From Pseudomonas jinjuensis (GTDB lineage: Bacteria; Pseudomonadota; Gammaproteobacteria; Pseudomonadales; Pseudomonadaceae), in assembly GCF_900103845.1 (NCBI RefSeq), contig NZ_FNIJ01000004.1:310001-374000 (forward strand): a stretch of DNA of 64,000 bases, read 5' to 3'. This document shows positions 36,296 through 45,146 of this stretch, piece by piece. Position numbers and translations under genes: made by a program. The notes beneath the pieces are model-generated. The model was not told the origin of the DNA. It did not search any database and was given only the letters and a program-made list of their open reading frames with translations. Positions within the stretch are counted from its first letter, which is position 1, and each line of letters opens with the position of its first letter.

Positions 36296-37999
36296 ATGAT
36301 TACGCAGTACAAGGCGCCGGAACCCGCACCGGCCCTGAAGGACCTCACCGAGCAGGTCCGCTTCCTCGGCACCGAAGGCAAGATCTGGCTGGACGAGCAG
36401 CGCATGCTGCTGGTCCAGGCGGCGATGATGGCGAGCATGCGCCGCGAGCTGGTCGAGATGCTCGGCGTCGAGCGCGCCAAGGGCTTCTTCCTGCGCATGG
36501 GCTACCAGTCCGGGCTGAAGGATGCGGAGCTGGCGCGCAAGCTGCGCCCGCAGGGCAACCCGGTGGAGATGTTCTTCATCGGCCCGCAGCTGCACTCGCT
36601 CAAGGGCATGGTCAAGGTCCGCCCGCAGCAGCTGGAAATCGACCTGGAAAGCGGCCATTTCTACGCCGACATCGAGTGGCAGGATTCCTTCGAGGTGGAG
36701 AACTGCCAGCTGGAAAACCTGCATTCCGAACAACCGATCTGCTGGATGCTGCTGGGCTACGCGATCAGCTACAGCTCGTTCTTCCTCGGCCGCCAGGTGC
36801 TCTACAAGGAGGTCAGCTGCCGCGGCTGCGGCGATGCCGAGTGCCGCATCATCGGCAAGCCGGTGGAGCAGTGGGAGGACGCCGAGGAGTTCATGCGCTA
36901 CTTCCAGAGCGACCCGATCATCGACGAGCTGCAGTCCCTGCAGGTGCAGGTGGCGAACCTGCGCCAGCGCCTGCAGCAGGAGGCCGGGCAGTTCTACGGG
37001 ATCGGCCAGTCGCCGGTGTATCGGCGCTGCTGCGCGCTGATCGACAAGGTCGCCTCCGGCAAGGCCTCGGTGCTGCTGCTCGGCGAAACCGGCGTCGGCA
37101 AGGAAGTCATCGCCCGCAGCCTGCACCTGCGCAGCGAGCGCGCCGGCGGGCCCTTCGTCGCGCTGAACTGCGCGACCATTCCCCCGGACCTGATCGAGGC
37201 CGAGCTGTTCGGCGTCGAGAAAGGCGCCTACACCGGCGCCCAGCAGTCACGCATGGGCCGCTTCGAGCGCGCCAACGGCGGCACCCTGTTCCTCGACGAG
37301 ATCGTCGAACTGACGCCCCGCGCACAGGCCAGCCTGCTCCGTGTACTGCAGGAAGAGGAACTGGAGCGCGTCGGCGACACGCGCACACGCGAGGTCGACG
37401 TACGGGTCATCGCCGCGACCCACGAGGATCTGGAGCAGGCGGTCAGGCAGGGACGCTTCCGTGCCGACCTGTTCTACCGCCTGAACGTATTCCCGGTGCG
37501 CATCCCGGCGCTGCGCGACCGCCGCGAGGACATCCCGCTGCTGATCGAACACTTCCTCGCCCGGCTGCACGAGAGCTACGGCAAGAAGACCCTGGGCCTC
37601 AGCGACCGGGCGCTGGAGGCCTGCCTGCAGTACGCCTGGCCGGGCAATATCCGCGAGCTGGAAAACCTCATGGAGCGCGGCGTGATCATCACCGACGAGA
37701 ACCAGAGCATCGGCCTCGACGCCCTCTTCCCCCACGCCCCGCCGCCGGCCGACAGCATCGGCCTGGCCAGCGACGGCCGCCTGGTGGCTTCCGCCGAGCA
37801 GGCCGCCCCGGGGTGGATCGCGCAGATCATCGACAGCGGCACCAGCCTGGATGCCGTGGAAGACGCCCTGATGCAGGAGGCGATGGCGCGCTGCAAGCAG
37901 AACGTCTCGGAGGCCGCGCGCCTGCTCGGCATGACCCGCCCTGCCCTGGCCTACCGGCTGAAGAAATCTCCGGGCGAAGGCGCCGCCGGCAAGCCTTGA
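36296..37999 (+). CDS. dmpR: phenol-sensing sigma-54 activator DmpR
   Basis: 567 residues with the XylR/DmpR order: N-terminal V4R sensor (about 1-210), AAA+ ATPase (about 235-470; Walker A GETGVGKE at 263-270, sigma-54 contact loop GAYTGA at 310-315) and a C-terminal Fis helix-turn-helix ([20 protein letters not shown]). In the sensor, His100 and Trp128 match the phenol-binding pair and Cys149, Glu172, Cys175 and Cys183 the zinc site of MopR, all with one constant offset of six, so phenol is the likely inducer. ATG 36296. Divergent from the dmp operon; its stop codon lies inside an activator site for catA. Confidence 0.94.
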   Translation: MITQYKAPEPAPALKDLTEQVRFLGTEGKIWLDEQRMLLVQAAMMASMRRELVEMLGVERAKGFFLRMGYQSGLKDAELARKLRPQGNPVEMFFIGPQLHSLKGMVKVRPQQLEIDLESGHFYADIEWQDSFEVENCQLENLHSEQPICWMLLGYAISYSSFFLGRQVLYKEVSCRGCGDAECRIIGKPVEQWEDAEEFMRYFQSDPIIDELQSLQVQVANLRQRLQQEAGQFYGIGQSPVYRRCCALIDKVASGKASVLLLGETGVGKEVIARSLHLRSERAGGPFVALNCATIPPDLIEAELFGVEKGAYTGAQQSRMGRFERANGGTLFLDEIVELTPRAQASLLRVLQEEELERVGDTRTREVDVRVIAATHEDLEQAVRQGRFRADLFYRLNVFPVRIPALRDRREDIPLLIEHFLARLHESYGKKTLGLSDRALEACLQYAWPGNIRELENLMERGVIITDENQSIGLDALFPHAPPPADSIGLASDGRLVASAEQAAPGWIAQIIDSGTSLDAVEDALMQEAMARCKQNVSEAARLLGMTRPALAYRLKKSPGEGAAGKP

Positions 38000-38043
38000 G
38001 CATTTGCTCAATCCCTGCGGCGCGCATTGATCAAATGATCGAT
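37996..38043. promoter_or_regulatory. paired DmpR upstream activating sites for catA
   Basis: TTGAGCATTTGCTCAAT at 37996-38012 and ATTGATCAAATGATCGAT at 38026-38043 are dyads of the same type as the dmp sites and start exactly 30 bp apart. The first overlaps the dmpR stop codon. They lie about 100-130 bp upstream of the expected catA start. Confidence 0.82.
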
Positions 38044-38087
38044 CGCGCGCCGCCTCCCTTATCCCTGTTCACGAAAAATCCCTTGAA

Positions 38088-38100
38088 TATCAATGCGGTG
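38088..38100 (+). promoter_or_regulatory. possible IHF site, catA promoter
   Basis: TATCAATGCGGTG differs at one position from the IHF consensus and lies between the paired activator sites and the sigma-54 promoter. Confidence 0.4.
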
Positions 38101-38106
38101 AGAGAG

Positions 38107-38122
38107 TGGCACCAGATTTGCT
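38107..38122 (+). promoter_or_regulatory. sigma-54 (-24/-12) promoter of catA
   Basis: TGGCAC-CAGAT-TTGCT is a perfect sigma-54 promoter match, 47 nt upstream of the catA ATG. Together with the paired activator sites it places catechol cleavage under DmpR. Confidence 0.92.
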
Positions 38123-38168
38123 CAAGGGTCTGCACCCCGCATAACAACAACGACCGATGAGGTGCCAC

Positions 38169-39098
38169 ATGACTGTCAGGATTTCCCACTCTGCCGACGT
38201 CCGGAAGTTCTTCGAGGAAGCCGCCGGCTTCGGCAACAACCAGGGCAGCCCGCGCGTGAAGCAGATCATGCTGCGCGTCCTGCAGGACACCGCGAAGCTG
38301 ATCGAAGACCTGGAGATCAGCGACGACGAGTTCTGGACCGCGGTGGACTACCTGAACCGCCTGGGCGGGCGCGGCGAAGCCGGCCTGCTGGTGGCCGGCC
38401 TCGGCATCGAGCACTTCCTCGACCTGCTGAGCGACGCCAGGGACGCCGAAAGCGGCCATACCGGCGGCACCCCGCGCACCATCGAAGGCCCGCTGTACGT
38501 GGCCGGCGCGCCGCTGAGCGAAGGCGAGGCGCGGATGGACGACGGCAGCGACCCGGGCACCGTGATGTTCCTCGAAGGCCGCGTCCTCGACCTGGACGGC
38601 AACCCTGTCGCCGGCGCCACCGTCGATCTCTGGCACGCCAACACCAGGGGCCTGTACTCCTACTTCGACCAGAGCCAGTCCGAATACAACCTGCGCCGCC
38701 GCATCCTCACCGACGCCGACGGCCGCTACCGCGCCCGCAGCATCGTGCCGAGCGGCTACGGCTGCCCGCCGGACGGCCCGACCCAGGAGTGCCTGGACCA
38801 GCTGGGCCGCCACGGCCAGCGCCCGGCGCACATCCACTTCTTCATCTCCGCGCCGGGTTATCGCCACCTGACCACCCAGATCAACCTGTCCGGCGACCAG
38901 TACCTGTGGGACGACTTCGCCTACGCCACCCGCGACGGACTGGTCGGCGAGGTGAACTTCGTCGAGGACGCGGCGGAGTGCGCCAAACGCGGCGTGAGTG
39001 GCCGCTTCGCCGAAATCGAGTTCAGCTTCCAGTTGCAGAAGGCCGGCAACTCAGCCGACGAGCAGCGCAGCCAGCGGCCGCGCGCACTGCAAGGCTGA
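38169..39098 (+). CDS. catA: catechol 1,2-dioxygenase
   Basis: 309-residue intradiol dioxygenase that opens catechol to cis,cis-muconate. The Fe(III) ligands are Tyr163 (GLYSYF), Tyr197 (PSGYGCP), His221 and His223 (RPAHIHF). The length equals that of characterised CatA. ATG 38169 has GAGG 6 nt upstream; an ATG at 38157 is less likely. It receives catechol from the divergently placed phenol hydroxylase. catB and catC are not in the window. Its stop lies 4 nt from that of the convergent dpaL gene, in a 12-bp palindrome. Confidence 0.93.
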   Translation: MTVRISHSADVRKFFEEAAGFGNNQGSPRVKQIMLRVLQDTAKLIEDLEISDDEFWTAVDYLNRLGGRGEAGLLVAGLGIEHFLDLLSDARDAESGHTGGTPRTIEGPLYVAGAPLSEGEARMDDGSDPGTVMFLEGRVLDLDGNPVAGATVDLWHANTRGLYSYFDQSQSEYNLRRRILTDADGRYRARSIVPSGYGCPPDGPTQECLDQLGRHGQRPAHIHFFISAPGYRHLTTQINLSGDQYLWDDFAYATRDGLVGEVNFVEDAAECAKRGVSGRFAEIEFSFQLQKAGNSADEQRSQRPRALQG

Positions 39099-39102
39099 GC
39101 GC

Positions 39103-40311
39103 TCAGGCTCGAGGCGACCAGGCTTCCTGGCGAGCCCGCACCGACTCGCCGGACTCGCCCACCAGCCCGGCGTACACGCCCGGCGCGGTGTCGCCTTCGG
39201 TGCTGATCAGCAGGACGCGGGACTTCCCGTCGAGGCCGACGTCGGTCGCCTGGCTGCCCGAGGCAACCAGCCGCGTCAGCCCGGCGAGGCCGGCTACGGC
39301 CGACTCGCCCGCGACCAGGGGGATGTCGCGACCGCTGCCAACGGCCAGGCGGCGCATGGCGGCAACGGCCTCGTCGTCCCGGATGGTCATGAAGAAGTCG
39401 ACGCTCGGCTGCAGGAACTTCCAGGCCAGCGGCGAGGTTTCGCCGCAGGCCAGGCCCGCCATCAGCGAGTCGACCGAGCCGGTGGCGCTGGCGGCCTTTC
39501 CGGCGATGGCGCTCTGGTACAGGCAGTCGGCCTGCTCCGGCTCGACCACGATGAAGGTCGGCCGGCGTTCCCCGCAGAGCTCCCACAGGTAGCTGGCGAT
39601 GCCGGCGGCGAGTCCGCCCACGCCGCCCTGCAGGAACACATGGGTGAACGCCGGCACGGCCGCTTCGACGATTTCGGCGGCGATGGTGCCGTAACCCTGC
39701 ATGACATCCCGCGGGATTTCCTCGTAGCCGTCGTAGGAGGTGTCCGAGACGACCCGCCAGCCATTCTTCGCGGCCAGCGCCGCCGCCTCCTCGACGGAAT
39801 CGTCGTAGTTGCCGGCAATGCGGACGATCTCCGCACCATAGGCGGCGATGGCCGCTTCCCGCTCGATGCTGACATTGGCATGGAGCACGATCACGCAGCG
39901 GCAACCGACGCTCCGTGCAGCCGCAGCCAGCGCGCGGCCGTGGTTTCCGTCGGTTGCGCTGATCACGGTGAACTGCGCCAGGGCCGCGGCGTGCCGGCCG
40001 GCGAGCAGGTCGCGGGCAGTGAAGTCGTGCTGCGGGAACGTGCGCAGGATCAGGCGAACCAGGGCGATCGGCGCACCCAGCGCCTTGAAGCTGCCCAGCT
40101 CCGAACGTACCGATTCGTCCTTGACCAGGATTTCAGCCACGCCCAGTTCGTTGGCCAGGTCGGGCAGCGAGTACAGCGGCGTTCCCCCGCCGTTCAGACG
40201 CGGCCATTGCGCCAGCCACTGACGGCTCTCGTCGGCCTTGCGGATGCTCATGATGTTCCGCAGGGCGTCGGGATAGGGCTGGCGGGTAGCGTTGGGGTTT
40301 GCAATCAGCAT
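39103..40311 (-). CDS. dpaL: diaminopropionate ammonia-lyase
   Basis: 402-residue fold-type II PLP enzyme matching diaminopropionate ammonia-lyase (YgeX-like): the Schiff-base Lys is Lys76 in GSFKALG, followed by SATDGNHGRALA and the glycine-rich QGGVGGLAAG phosphate loop. It converts 2,3-diaminopropionate to pyruvate and ammonia. It lies downstream of an M20 hydrolase on the same strand with a short gap, suggesting that the hydrolase supplies the diamino acid or a related substrate. Confidence 0.88.
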   Translation of the reverse strand: MLIANPNATRQPYPDALRNIMSIRKADESRQWLAQWPRLNGGGTPLYSLPDLANELGVAEILVKDESVRSELGSFKALGAPIALVRLILRTFPQHDFTARDLLAGRHAAALAQFTVISATDGNHGRALAAAARSVGCRCVIVLHANVSIEREAAIAAYGAEIVRIAGNYDDSVEEAAALAAKNGWRVVSDTSYDGYEEIPRDVMQGYGTIAAEIVEAAVPAFTHVFLQGGVGGLAAGIASYLWELCGERRPTFIVVEPEQADCLYQSAIAGKAASATGSVDSLMAGLACGETSPLAWKFLQPSVDFFMTIRDDEAVAAMRRLAVGSGRDIPLVAGESAVAGLAGLTRLVASGSQATDVGLDGKSRVLLISTEGDTAPGVYAGLVGESGESVRARQEAWSPRA

Positions 40312-40366
40312 GTCGGGCTCCGGTGGCAGGGCCGGCAGCGTACCGGCGGGATGAAGGGCGAAGGAA

Positions 40367-41620
40367 TCAGCGGGCCGGGTTCAGGCGCCGGACGACGACG
40401 TCGAGCAGCACCTCCGCGCCTTTCAGCAACTGGTCGTCGTCGGTGTGCTCGCGCGGGTTGTGGCTGATGCCGCCACGGCTGGGGACGAAGATCATCGCCG
40501 CAGGCGCGATGCGGGCGATCATCTGGGCGTCGTGCCCTGCGCCCGATGTCATGCGGCGATGGCTGAAACCCAGGCGCCGGGCGGAGGACTCGATCTCCCG
40601 GGCCAGCTCCGCATCGAAAGTCACCGGCTGGAAGCGCGCCAGCCGCTCCGTGCCGATGGTGACGCCCTCCTCCCCGGCGATCCGCTCCAGGAATTGCGCC
40701 AGGCGCGCCTCCGCCTGGACGAGCTTGCCCTCGTCAGGATCGCGCAGGTCGACGGTGAAGGTCGCGCGCCGCGGGATGACGTTGATGACATTGGGCTCGA
40801 AGTTCATGCAGCCGACGGTGGCGAGCGTGGTCCCGCTTTCCCGGGCGATGCGGCGCAACTCGGCGACGACAGCGCCGGCCACGTAGCCGGCATCGTGCCG
40901 CAGGCGAGTCGGGGTGGTGCCTGCGTGGTTGGCGTTGCCCTGCACTGTGACCTGTTGCCAGGAAATGCCCTGGAGGTTCTCGACCACGCCAATCAGGGTG
41001 TTCCCGGCTTCCAGAACCGGCCCCTGCTCGATGTGCAGTTCGAGGTACTCGTGCGGGACCATGGCGCCCGGCTCCAGATCGCCGGCATAGCCGATGCGCC
41101 GCAGCTCATCGCCCAGGCGCGTGCCGTCGGTGCCGATGCTGGCCAGCGCCTCCTCCAGCGGAAGACCGCCGGCATATACCAGGGAACCCATCATGTCCGG
41201 CTGGTAGCGAACGCCTTCCTCGTTGGTGAAGGCGGCCACCGTGATGGAGCGTTCCGGCAGCGCCCCGGCCTCGCGAAACGCACGCAGCACGGCCAGCCCC
41301 GCCAGCACTCCGTAGCAGCCATCCAGGGCCCCGGCGTTGGTCACGCTGTCGATGTGCGAGCCGATCATCAGGGGCGCCTGGTCACCCTTATCGCCTGCGG
41401 AGCGCAGGGTGCCGAAGATGTTGCCGATGCGATCGAAGCGAATCTCCAGTTCCAGCTCGCGCATCCAGGCGACCAGTTGGTCGCGGCCCGCCTTCTCGGC
41501 ATCGGTGAGCGCGATGCGCGTCCTTCCGCCGTTGACGGGGTCGACGCCAATCCCGCCAAGAACGTGAATCTGCTGCAGCAGGATCGGGCCGTTCAAACGC
41601 AGCTCAGGCAACTTGCTCAT
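40367..41620 (-). CDS. M20-family N-carbamoyl-amino-acid / allantoate amidohydrolase
   Basis: 417-residue Zn-dependent hydrolase of the allantoate amidohydrolase / N-carbamoyl-L-amino-acid hydrolase group. Metal-site motifs are GSHIDSV, ALDGCYGV, TNEEGVRY and ELHIEQGP, and a C-terminal GISHNPREHT is present. It removes an N-carbamoyl (ureido) group. Partnered with dpaL, it might act on 3-ureido-alanine or N-carbamoyl-diaminopropionate; that is inference. Divergent from the Lrp gene. Confidence 0.82.
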   Translation of the reverse strand: MSKLPELRLNGPILLQQIHVLGGIGVDPVNGGRTRIALTDAEKAGRDQLVAWMRELELEIRFDRIGNIFGTLRSAGDKGDQAPLMIGSHIDSVTNAGALDGCYGVLAGLAVLRAFREAGALPERSITVAAFTNEEGVRYQPDMMGSLVYAGGLPLEEALASIGTDGTRLGDELRRIGYAGDLEPGAMVPHEYLELHIEQGPVLEAGNTLIGVVENLQGISWQQVTVQGNANHAGTTPTRLRHDAGYVAGAVVAELRRIARESGTTLATVGCMNFEPNVINVIPRRATFTVDLRDPDEGKLVQAEARLAQFLERIAGEEGVTIGTERLARFQPVTFDAELAREIESSARRLGFSHRRMTSGAGHDAQMIARIAPAAMIFVPSRGGISHNPREHTDDDQLLKGAEVLLDVVVRRLNPAR

Positions 41621-41792
41621 CGGTTCTCCGCGACGATACGGATGCGGGAAGGAAGCGCATCCGGTCGCACTCTGGTGGTGGATGTGTAAATCTTATTCCT
41701 GTGACTTGCAGCGAAATCCTGTTTTCACCGCCAATTGCGTATTTTCATTTCGTTTCTGGCCAGCCAACCGTCATTCCATTACGAGCGCCCCG

Positions 41793-42272
41793 ATGAATCT
41801 CGATCAGTTCGACCGCGCGCTGCTGGAAGCCGTCCAGCAGGACGCCACGACCTCCCAGCTCGAGCTGGGGGAACGGGTGAACCTGTCGTCCGCCGCGGTG
41901 AACCGGCGACTGAAGAAAATGGGCGCCGACGGCGTCATCCAGCGCACCGTCGCCCAGGTGAATCCTGCGTCGCTTGGCTACACGCTCACGGTGATCGCGG
42001 AAGTGGAGGTGGAAAGCGAGCGCCTGGATCTGCTGGACGAGATGAAAAGGTCCTTCCTGGCGTGCCCCCAGGTCCAGCAGTGCTACTACGTCGCGGGCGA
42101 ATGCGACTTCGTGCTGATCATGCTGGTCAGGAACATGGAGCAGTACACCCAGCTGACCCGGGAACTGTTCTTCGAAAGCAACAACGTCAAGCGCTTCAGG
42201 ACGCTGGTGTCCATGAGCAACGTGAAGACGGGGCTTGCCGTGCCGACGGATGGTGGCGACGGGCGGGGTTGA
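41793..42272 (+). CDS. Lrp/AsnC family transcriptional regulator
   Basis: 159 residues with an N-terminal helix-turn-helix (LGERVNLSSAAVNRRLKKM, about 26-45) and a C-terminal RAM ligand-binding domain (AGECDFVLIMLVRNMEQY). ATG 41793. Divergent from the hydrolase-dpaL operon across 172 bp and therefore its probable amino-acid-responsive regulator. Confidence 0.86.
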   Translation: MNLDQFDRALLEAVQQDATTSQLELGERVNLSSAAVNRRLKKMGADGVIQRTVAQVNPASLGYTLTVIAEVEVESERLDLLDEMKRSFLACPQVQQCYYVAGECDFVLIMLVRNMEQYTQLTRELFFESNNVKRFRTLVSMSNVKTGLAVPTDGGDGRG

Positions 42273-42362
42273 AACCGGCCGACGTCCATTGCCTCCGGTT
42301 TCCTTTTCTCCCCGGGAGCAGTAGCTTCGGACTCACCGTGAGCCAGTAGAAATCCCATCGCC

Positions 42363-43292
42363 ATGTCGGAGCTGTTCAAGAGCCTGCCGTCGCTGAATGC
42401 GCTTCGGGTGTTCGAAGTCGTGTCGCGCCATTCGAACTTCCGTCTCGGCGCCGAAGAACTGGGCGTCACCCAGGCTGCGGTGGCGCAGCAGATTCGCGGC
42501 CTGGAAGCGAGCCTCGGGCTGAAGCTCTTCGAGCGGCTGCCCCGTGGGCTGGCCCTGACCGAGGCGGGACGGGCTTACGTGGTCAGCGTCCGCAAGGCGT
42601 TCGAACTCATCGACGAGGCCACCCGCTCGCTGCGCCCGGAGCCGACGCACCTGACCGTCAGCGTGACGCCCAGCTTCGCCTCCAGGTGGCTGATCCCCCG
42701 ACTGGCCGACTTCACCGGGACCCACCCGGAAATCGATCTGCGGGTGCTCGCCACCGAGCGCCTGTCGCACTTCCAGACCGATGGCGTGGACATCGCCGTC
42801 CGCTACGGCCGCCCGCCTTTCGGCCCCGGGCTGAACGCCGAGCTGCTGTTCGAACAGCGCATCGTGGCCGTGGGCAGCCCGGCGCTGCTGCAGGCCATGG
42901 GAACGCCCCGCAGCTTCGCCGAGCTGCAAGGCTTCATGCTCCTGCACGACGCCCACAACTTCTGGCCGCAGTTCATCGCGCAAGTCTTCGACCACCCGGT
43001 GCAGGTCGCCCCGAAGAACGTCCGCTTCAACCAGACCTCGCTGGCGATCGAGGCCGCCATCGCCGGCCAGGGCCTGGCCCTGGCCAGCCACTTCTTCGTC
43101 CAGGACGACATCCGCGCGGGGCGCCTCGCCTGCGTCGCCGCGCGGGAGTTGCGGGTGGATACGGGCTTCTACCTCGTCTGGCCGCGCAAGTCCCGACACC
43201 CGGCGGCACAGGCGCTGGTGCGCCAATGGCTGATCGACCAGGCCACCCGCTCTATCGATAGTTTGTCTACTGCATCGCGAAACCCCGGCTGA
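42363..43292 (+). CDS. LysR family regulator (GcvA-like)
   Basis: 309 residues. The LTTR helix-turn-helix is at the N-terminus (SLNALRVFEVVSRHSNFRLG, then VTQAAVAQQIRGLE) and the effector domain has the GcvA/AmpR style (VTPSFASRWLIPRL, GVDIAVRYG). It is co-oriented with and 64 nt upstream of the SDR gene at 43357, a possible target. Effector unknown. Confidence 0.85.
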   Translation: MSELFKSLPSLNALRVFEVVSRHSNFRLGAEELGVTQAAVAQQIRGLEASLGLKLFERLPRGLALTEAGRAYVVSVRKAFELIDEATRSLRPEPTHLTVSVTPSFASRWLIPRLADFTGTHPEIDLRVLATERLSHFQTDGVDIAVRYGRPPFGPGLNAELLFEQRIVAVGSPALLQAMGTPRSFAELQGFMLLHDAHNFWPQFIAQVFDHPVQVAPKNVRFNQTSLAIEAAIAGQGLALASHFFVQDDIRAGRLACVAARELRVDTGFYLVWPRKSRHPAAQALVRQWLIDQATRSIDSLSTASRNPG

Positions 43293-43356
43293 CTCTCTGC
43301 CGGCGCTACGCGGTGCTAGGCTCGGGACTCACTCAGCCAGCCCGGGAGAACGCCCG

Positions 43357-44061
43357 ATGTCAGTAGAAAAAGTAGCGATCATCACCGCCGCAGGCAGCGG
43401 CATGGGAGCGGCCGCAGCCCGGCGCCTCGCGGCGGACGGCTTCAGGGTCGGCATCCTCTCCTCCTCCGGCAAGGGCGAGGCGCTGGCCCGGGAGCTCGGC
43501 GGTATCGGCGTGACCGGCAGCAACCAGTCGAACGACGACCTGAAGCGCCTGGTCGACGCGGTGAGCGAACAGTGGGGCCGCATCGACGTGCTGGTGAACA
43601 GCGCCGGCCATGGCCCGCGCGCGCCCATCCTCGAGATCAGCGACGAGGACTGGCATCGCGGAATGGACACCTACCTGCTCAACGTGATCCGCCCGACCCG
43701 CCTGGTGACGCCACTCATGCAGCGGCAGAAGAGCGGCGTGATCATCAACATCTCCACCGCCTGGGCCTTCGAGCCGAGCGCGATGTTCCCCACCTCCGCC
43801 GTGTTCCGCGCGGGCCTGGCGTCCTTCACCAAGATCTTCGCGGACACCTACGCCGCCGACAACATCCGCATGAACAACGTCCTCCCCGGCTGGATCGACA
43901 GCCTGCCGGCCACCGAGGAACGGCGTGACAGCGTGCCGCTGCAGCGCTACGGAACCAGTGAAGAGATCGCCGCGACCATCGCCTTCCTGGCCTCGGAAGG
44001 CGCCGCCTACATCACGGCGCAGAACATCCGCGTCGATGGCGGAATCACCCGGGCGGTCTGA
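43357..44061 (+). CDS. SDR-fold protein lacking the YxxxK catalytic motif
   Basis: 234 residues. The Rossmann start TAAGSGMGAAAARRL and NSAGHG are SDR-like, and ISTAWAF supplies the Ser region. Where YxxxK should follow, the sequence reads FPTSAVFRAGLASF, with no Tyr-Lys pair. The C-terminal SDR part (NVLPGWIDSLP, ITAQNIRVDGG) is intact, so this is a diverged subfamily rather than a broken gene. Function unknown. ATG 43357 has GGGAG upstream. Confidence 0.8.
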   Translation: MSVEKVAIITAAGSGMGAAAARRLAADGFRVGILSSSGKGEALARELGGIGVTGSNQSNDDLKRLVDAVSEQWGRIDVLVNSAGHGPRAPILEISDEDWHRGMDTYLLNVIRPTRLVTPLMQRQKSGVIINISTAWAFEPSAMFPTSAVFRAGLASFTKIFADTYAADNIRMNNVLPGWIDSLPATEERRDSVPLQRYGTSEEIAATIAFLASEGAAYITAQNIRVDGGITRAV

Positions 44062-44138
44062 ATCTCTGGGTGAAGGACGTGCTGCGCTTGCCAGGGGACG
44101 GCCATCGAGCCTGCCCCCGGCAGCGCCTCCAGACCGAA

Positions 44139-45080
44139 CTAAAGGCTCTGCCTGACAGCCTCGAGGCCGGGCTTTCCATCACGGGTGGTGACGCCTGCCA
44201 GCCAGTCCTCCAGGACATGCGGGTTCTTCTTCAGCCAGGCCCGCGCGGCATCCTCGGGCTCCATCTTGTCTTCGAGGATCGAGCCCATGATGTTGTTCTC
44301 CATGTCCAGGGTGAAGCTCAGGTTCTTCAGGAGCTGGCCGACGTTCGGGCACTCGCCCACATAGCCCTTGCGGGTGCTGGTGTAGACGGTTGCATCGCCG
44401 AAGTCGGGCCCGAAGAACTCATCGCCGCCGGTCAGGAACTTCATCTTGAAGCGGGTGTTCATGGGGTGCGGTTCCCAGCCCAGGAACAGGATGGCGTTGT
44501 TACGCCGGATGGCCCGCTCGACCTGGGACAGCATGCCCGATTCACTCGACGCCACCACGCTGAAGCCGGCGTCCCCGAGGCCGAAGGCATTCTGCTCGAT
44601 GGCCTTGAGCACCGCCTTGTTGCCGCCATCGCCCGGCTCCAGGCCGTAGATCCTGCTGTTCAGCTCGTCCTTGAATTTCGGGATATCGGCGAAGTCCTTC
44701 AGCCCCCGGTTCCACAACTCTTCCGGCACCGCCAGCGTGTACTTGGCGTGCTGCAGATTGGCCCGCACGATGTCGATCCTGCCGGCGTCGCGGTAGGGCT
44801 TGAGGTCCGGTTCCATGGTCGGAATCCAGGTGCCGAGGAAGACGTCCATGTTCTTGCCTTCGGCCAGCGCCTTGTAGGTCAGCGGAACGCCCAGCAGGGT
44901 GACCTTGGTCTTGTAGCCCAGCCCCTTGAGCAGGGTATTGGCGATGGCCGTGGTGGACTGAATGTCCGTCCAGCCGGGGTCGGACATCCTGACGGTGTGG
45001 CACTGGGCGGGCTCGGCGGCCTGGGTCAGAACGGGAAGACAAGCCAGTGCGCCCAGGAACAGGAAGGATGAAGCTCTCAT
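44139..45080 (-). CDS. choline/carnitine/betaine-type ABC substrate-binding protein (ChoX/CaiX-like)
   Basis: 313 residues with a signal peptide (MRASSFLFLGALACLPVLTQ, cleavage after AQAA-like residues) and an OpuAC/ChoX-type binding domain. Several Trp residues suit a quaternary-ammonium aromatic box. ATG 45080 has GAGG 9 nt upstream. It is the last of nine packed leftward genes for betaine catabolism. No cognate permease adjoins it; like P. aeruginosa CaiX it may use a shared transporter, possibly the ProWV at the right end. Confidence 0.83.
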   Translation of the reverse strand: MRASSFLFLGALACLPVLTQAAEPAQCHTVRMSDPGWTDIQSTTAIANTLLKGLGYKTKVTLLGVPLTYKALAEGKNMDVFLGTWIPTMEPDLKPYRDAGRIDIVRANLQHAKYTLAVPEELWNRGLKDFADIPKFKDELNSRIYGLEPGDGGNKAVLKAIEQNAFGLGDAGFSVVASSESGMLSQVERAIRRNNAILFLGWEPHPMNTRFKMKFLTGGDEFFGPDFGDATVYTSTRKGYVGECPNVGQLLKNLSFTLDMENNIMGSILEDKMEPEDAARAWLKKNPHVLEDWLAGVTTRDGKPGLEAVRQSL

Positions 45081-45146
45081 CTGGTGAATCCTCAAGGCAG
45101 TCGTTGTTGTTTGCTTCTTGTTGTGCCCCCGAAACAGAGGCCCGCA

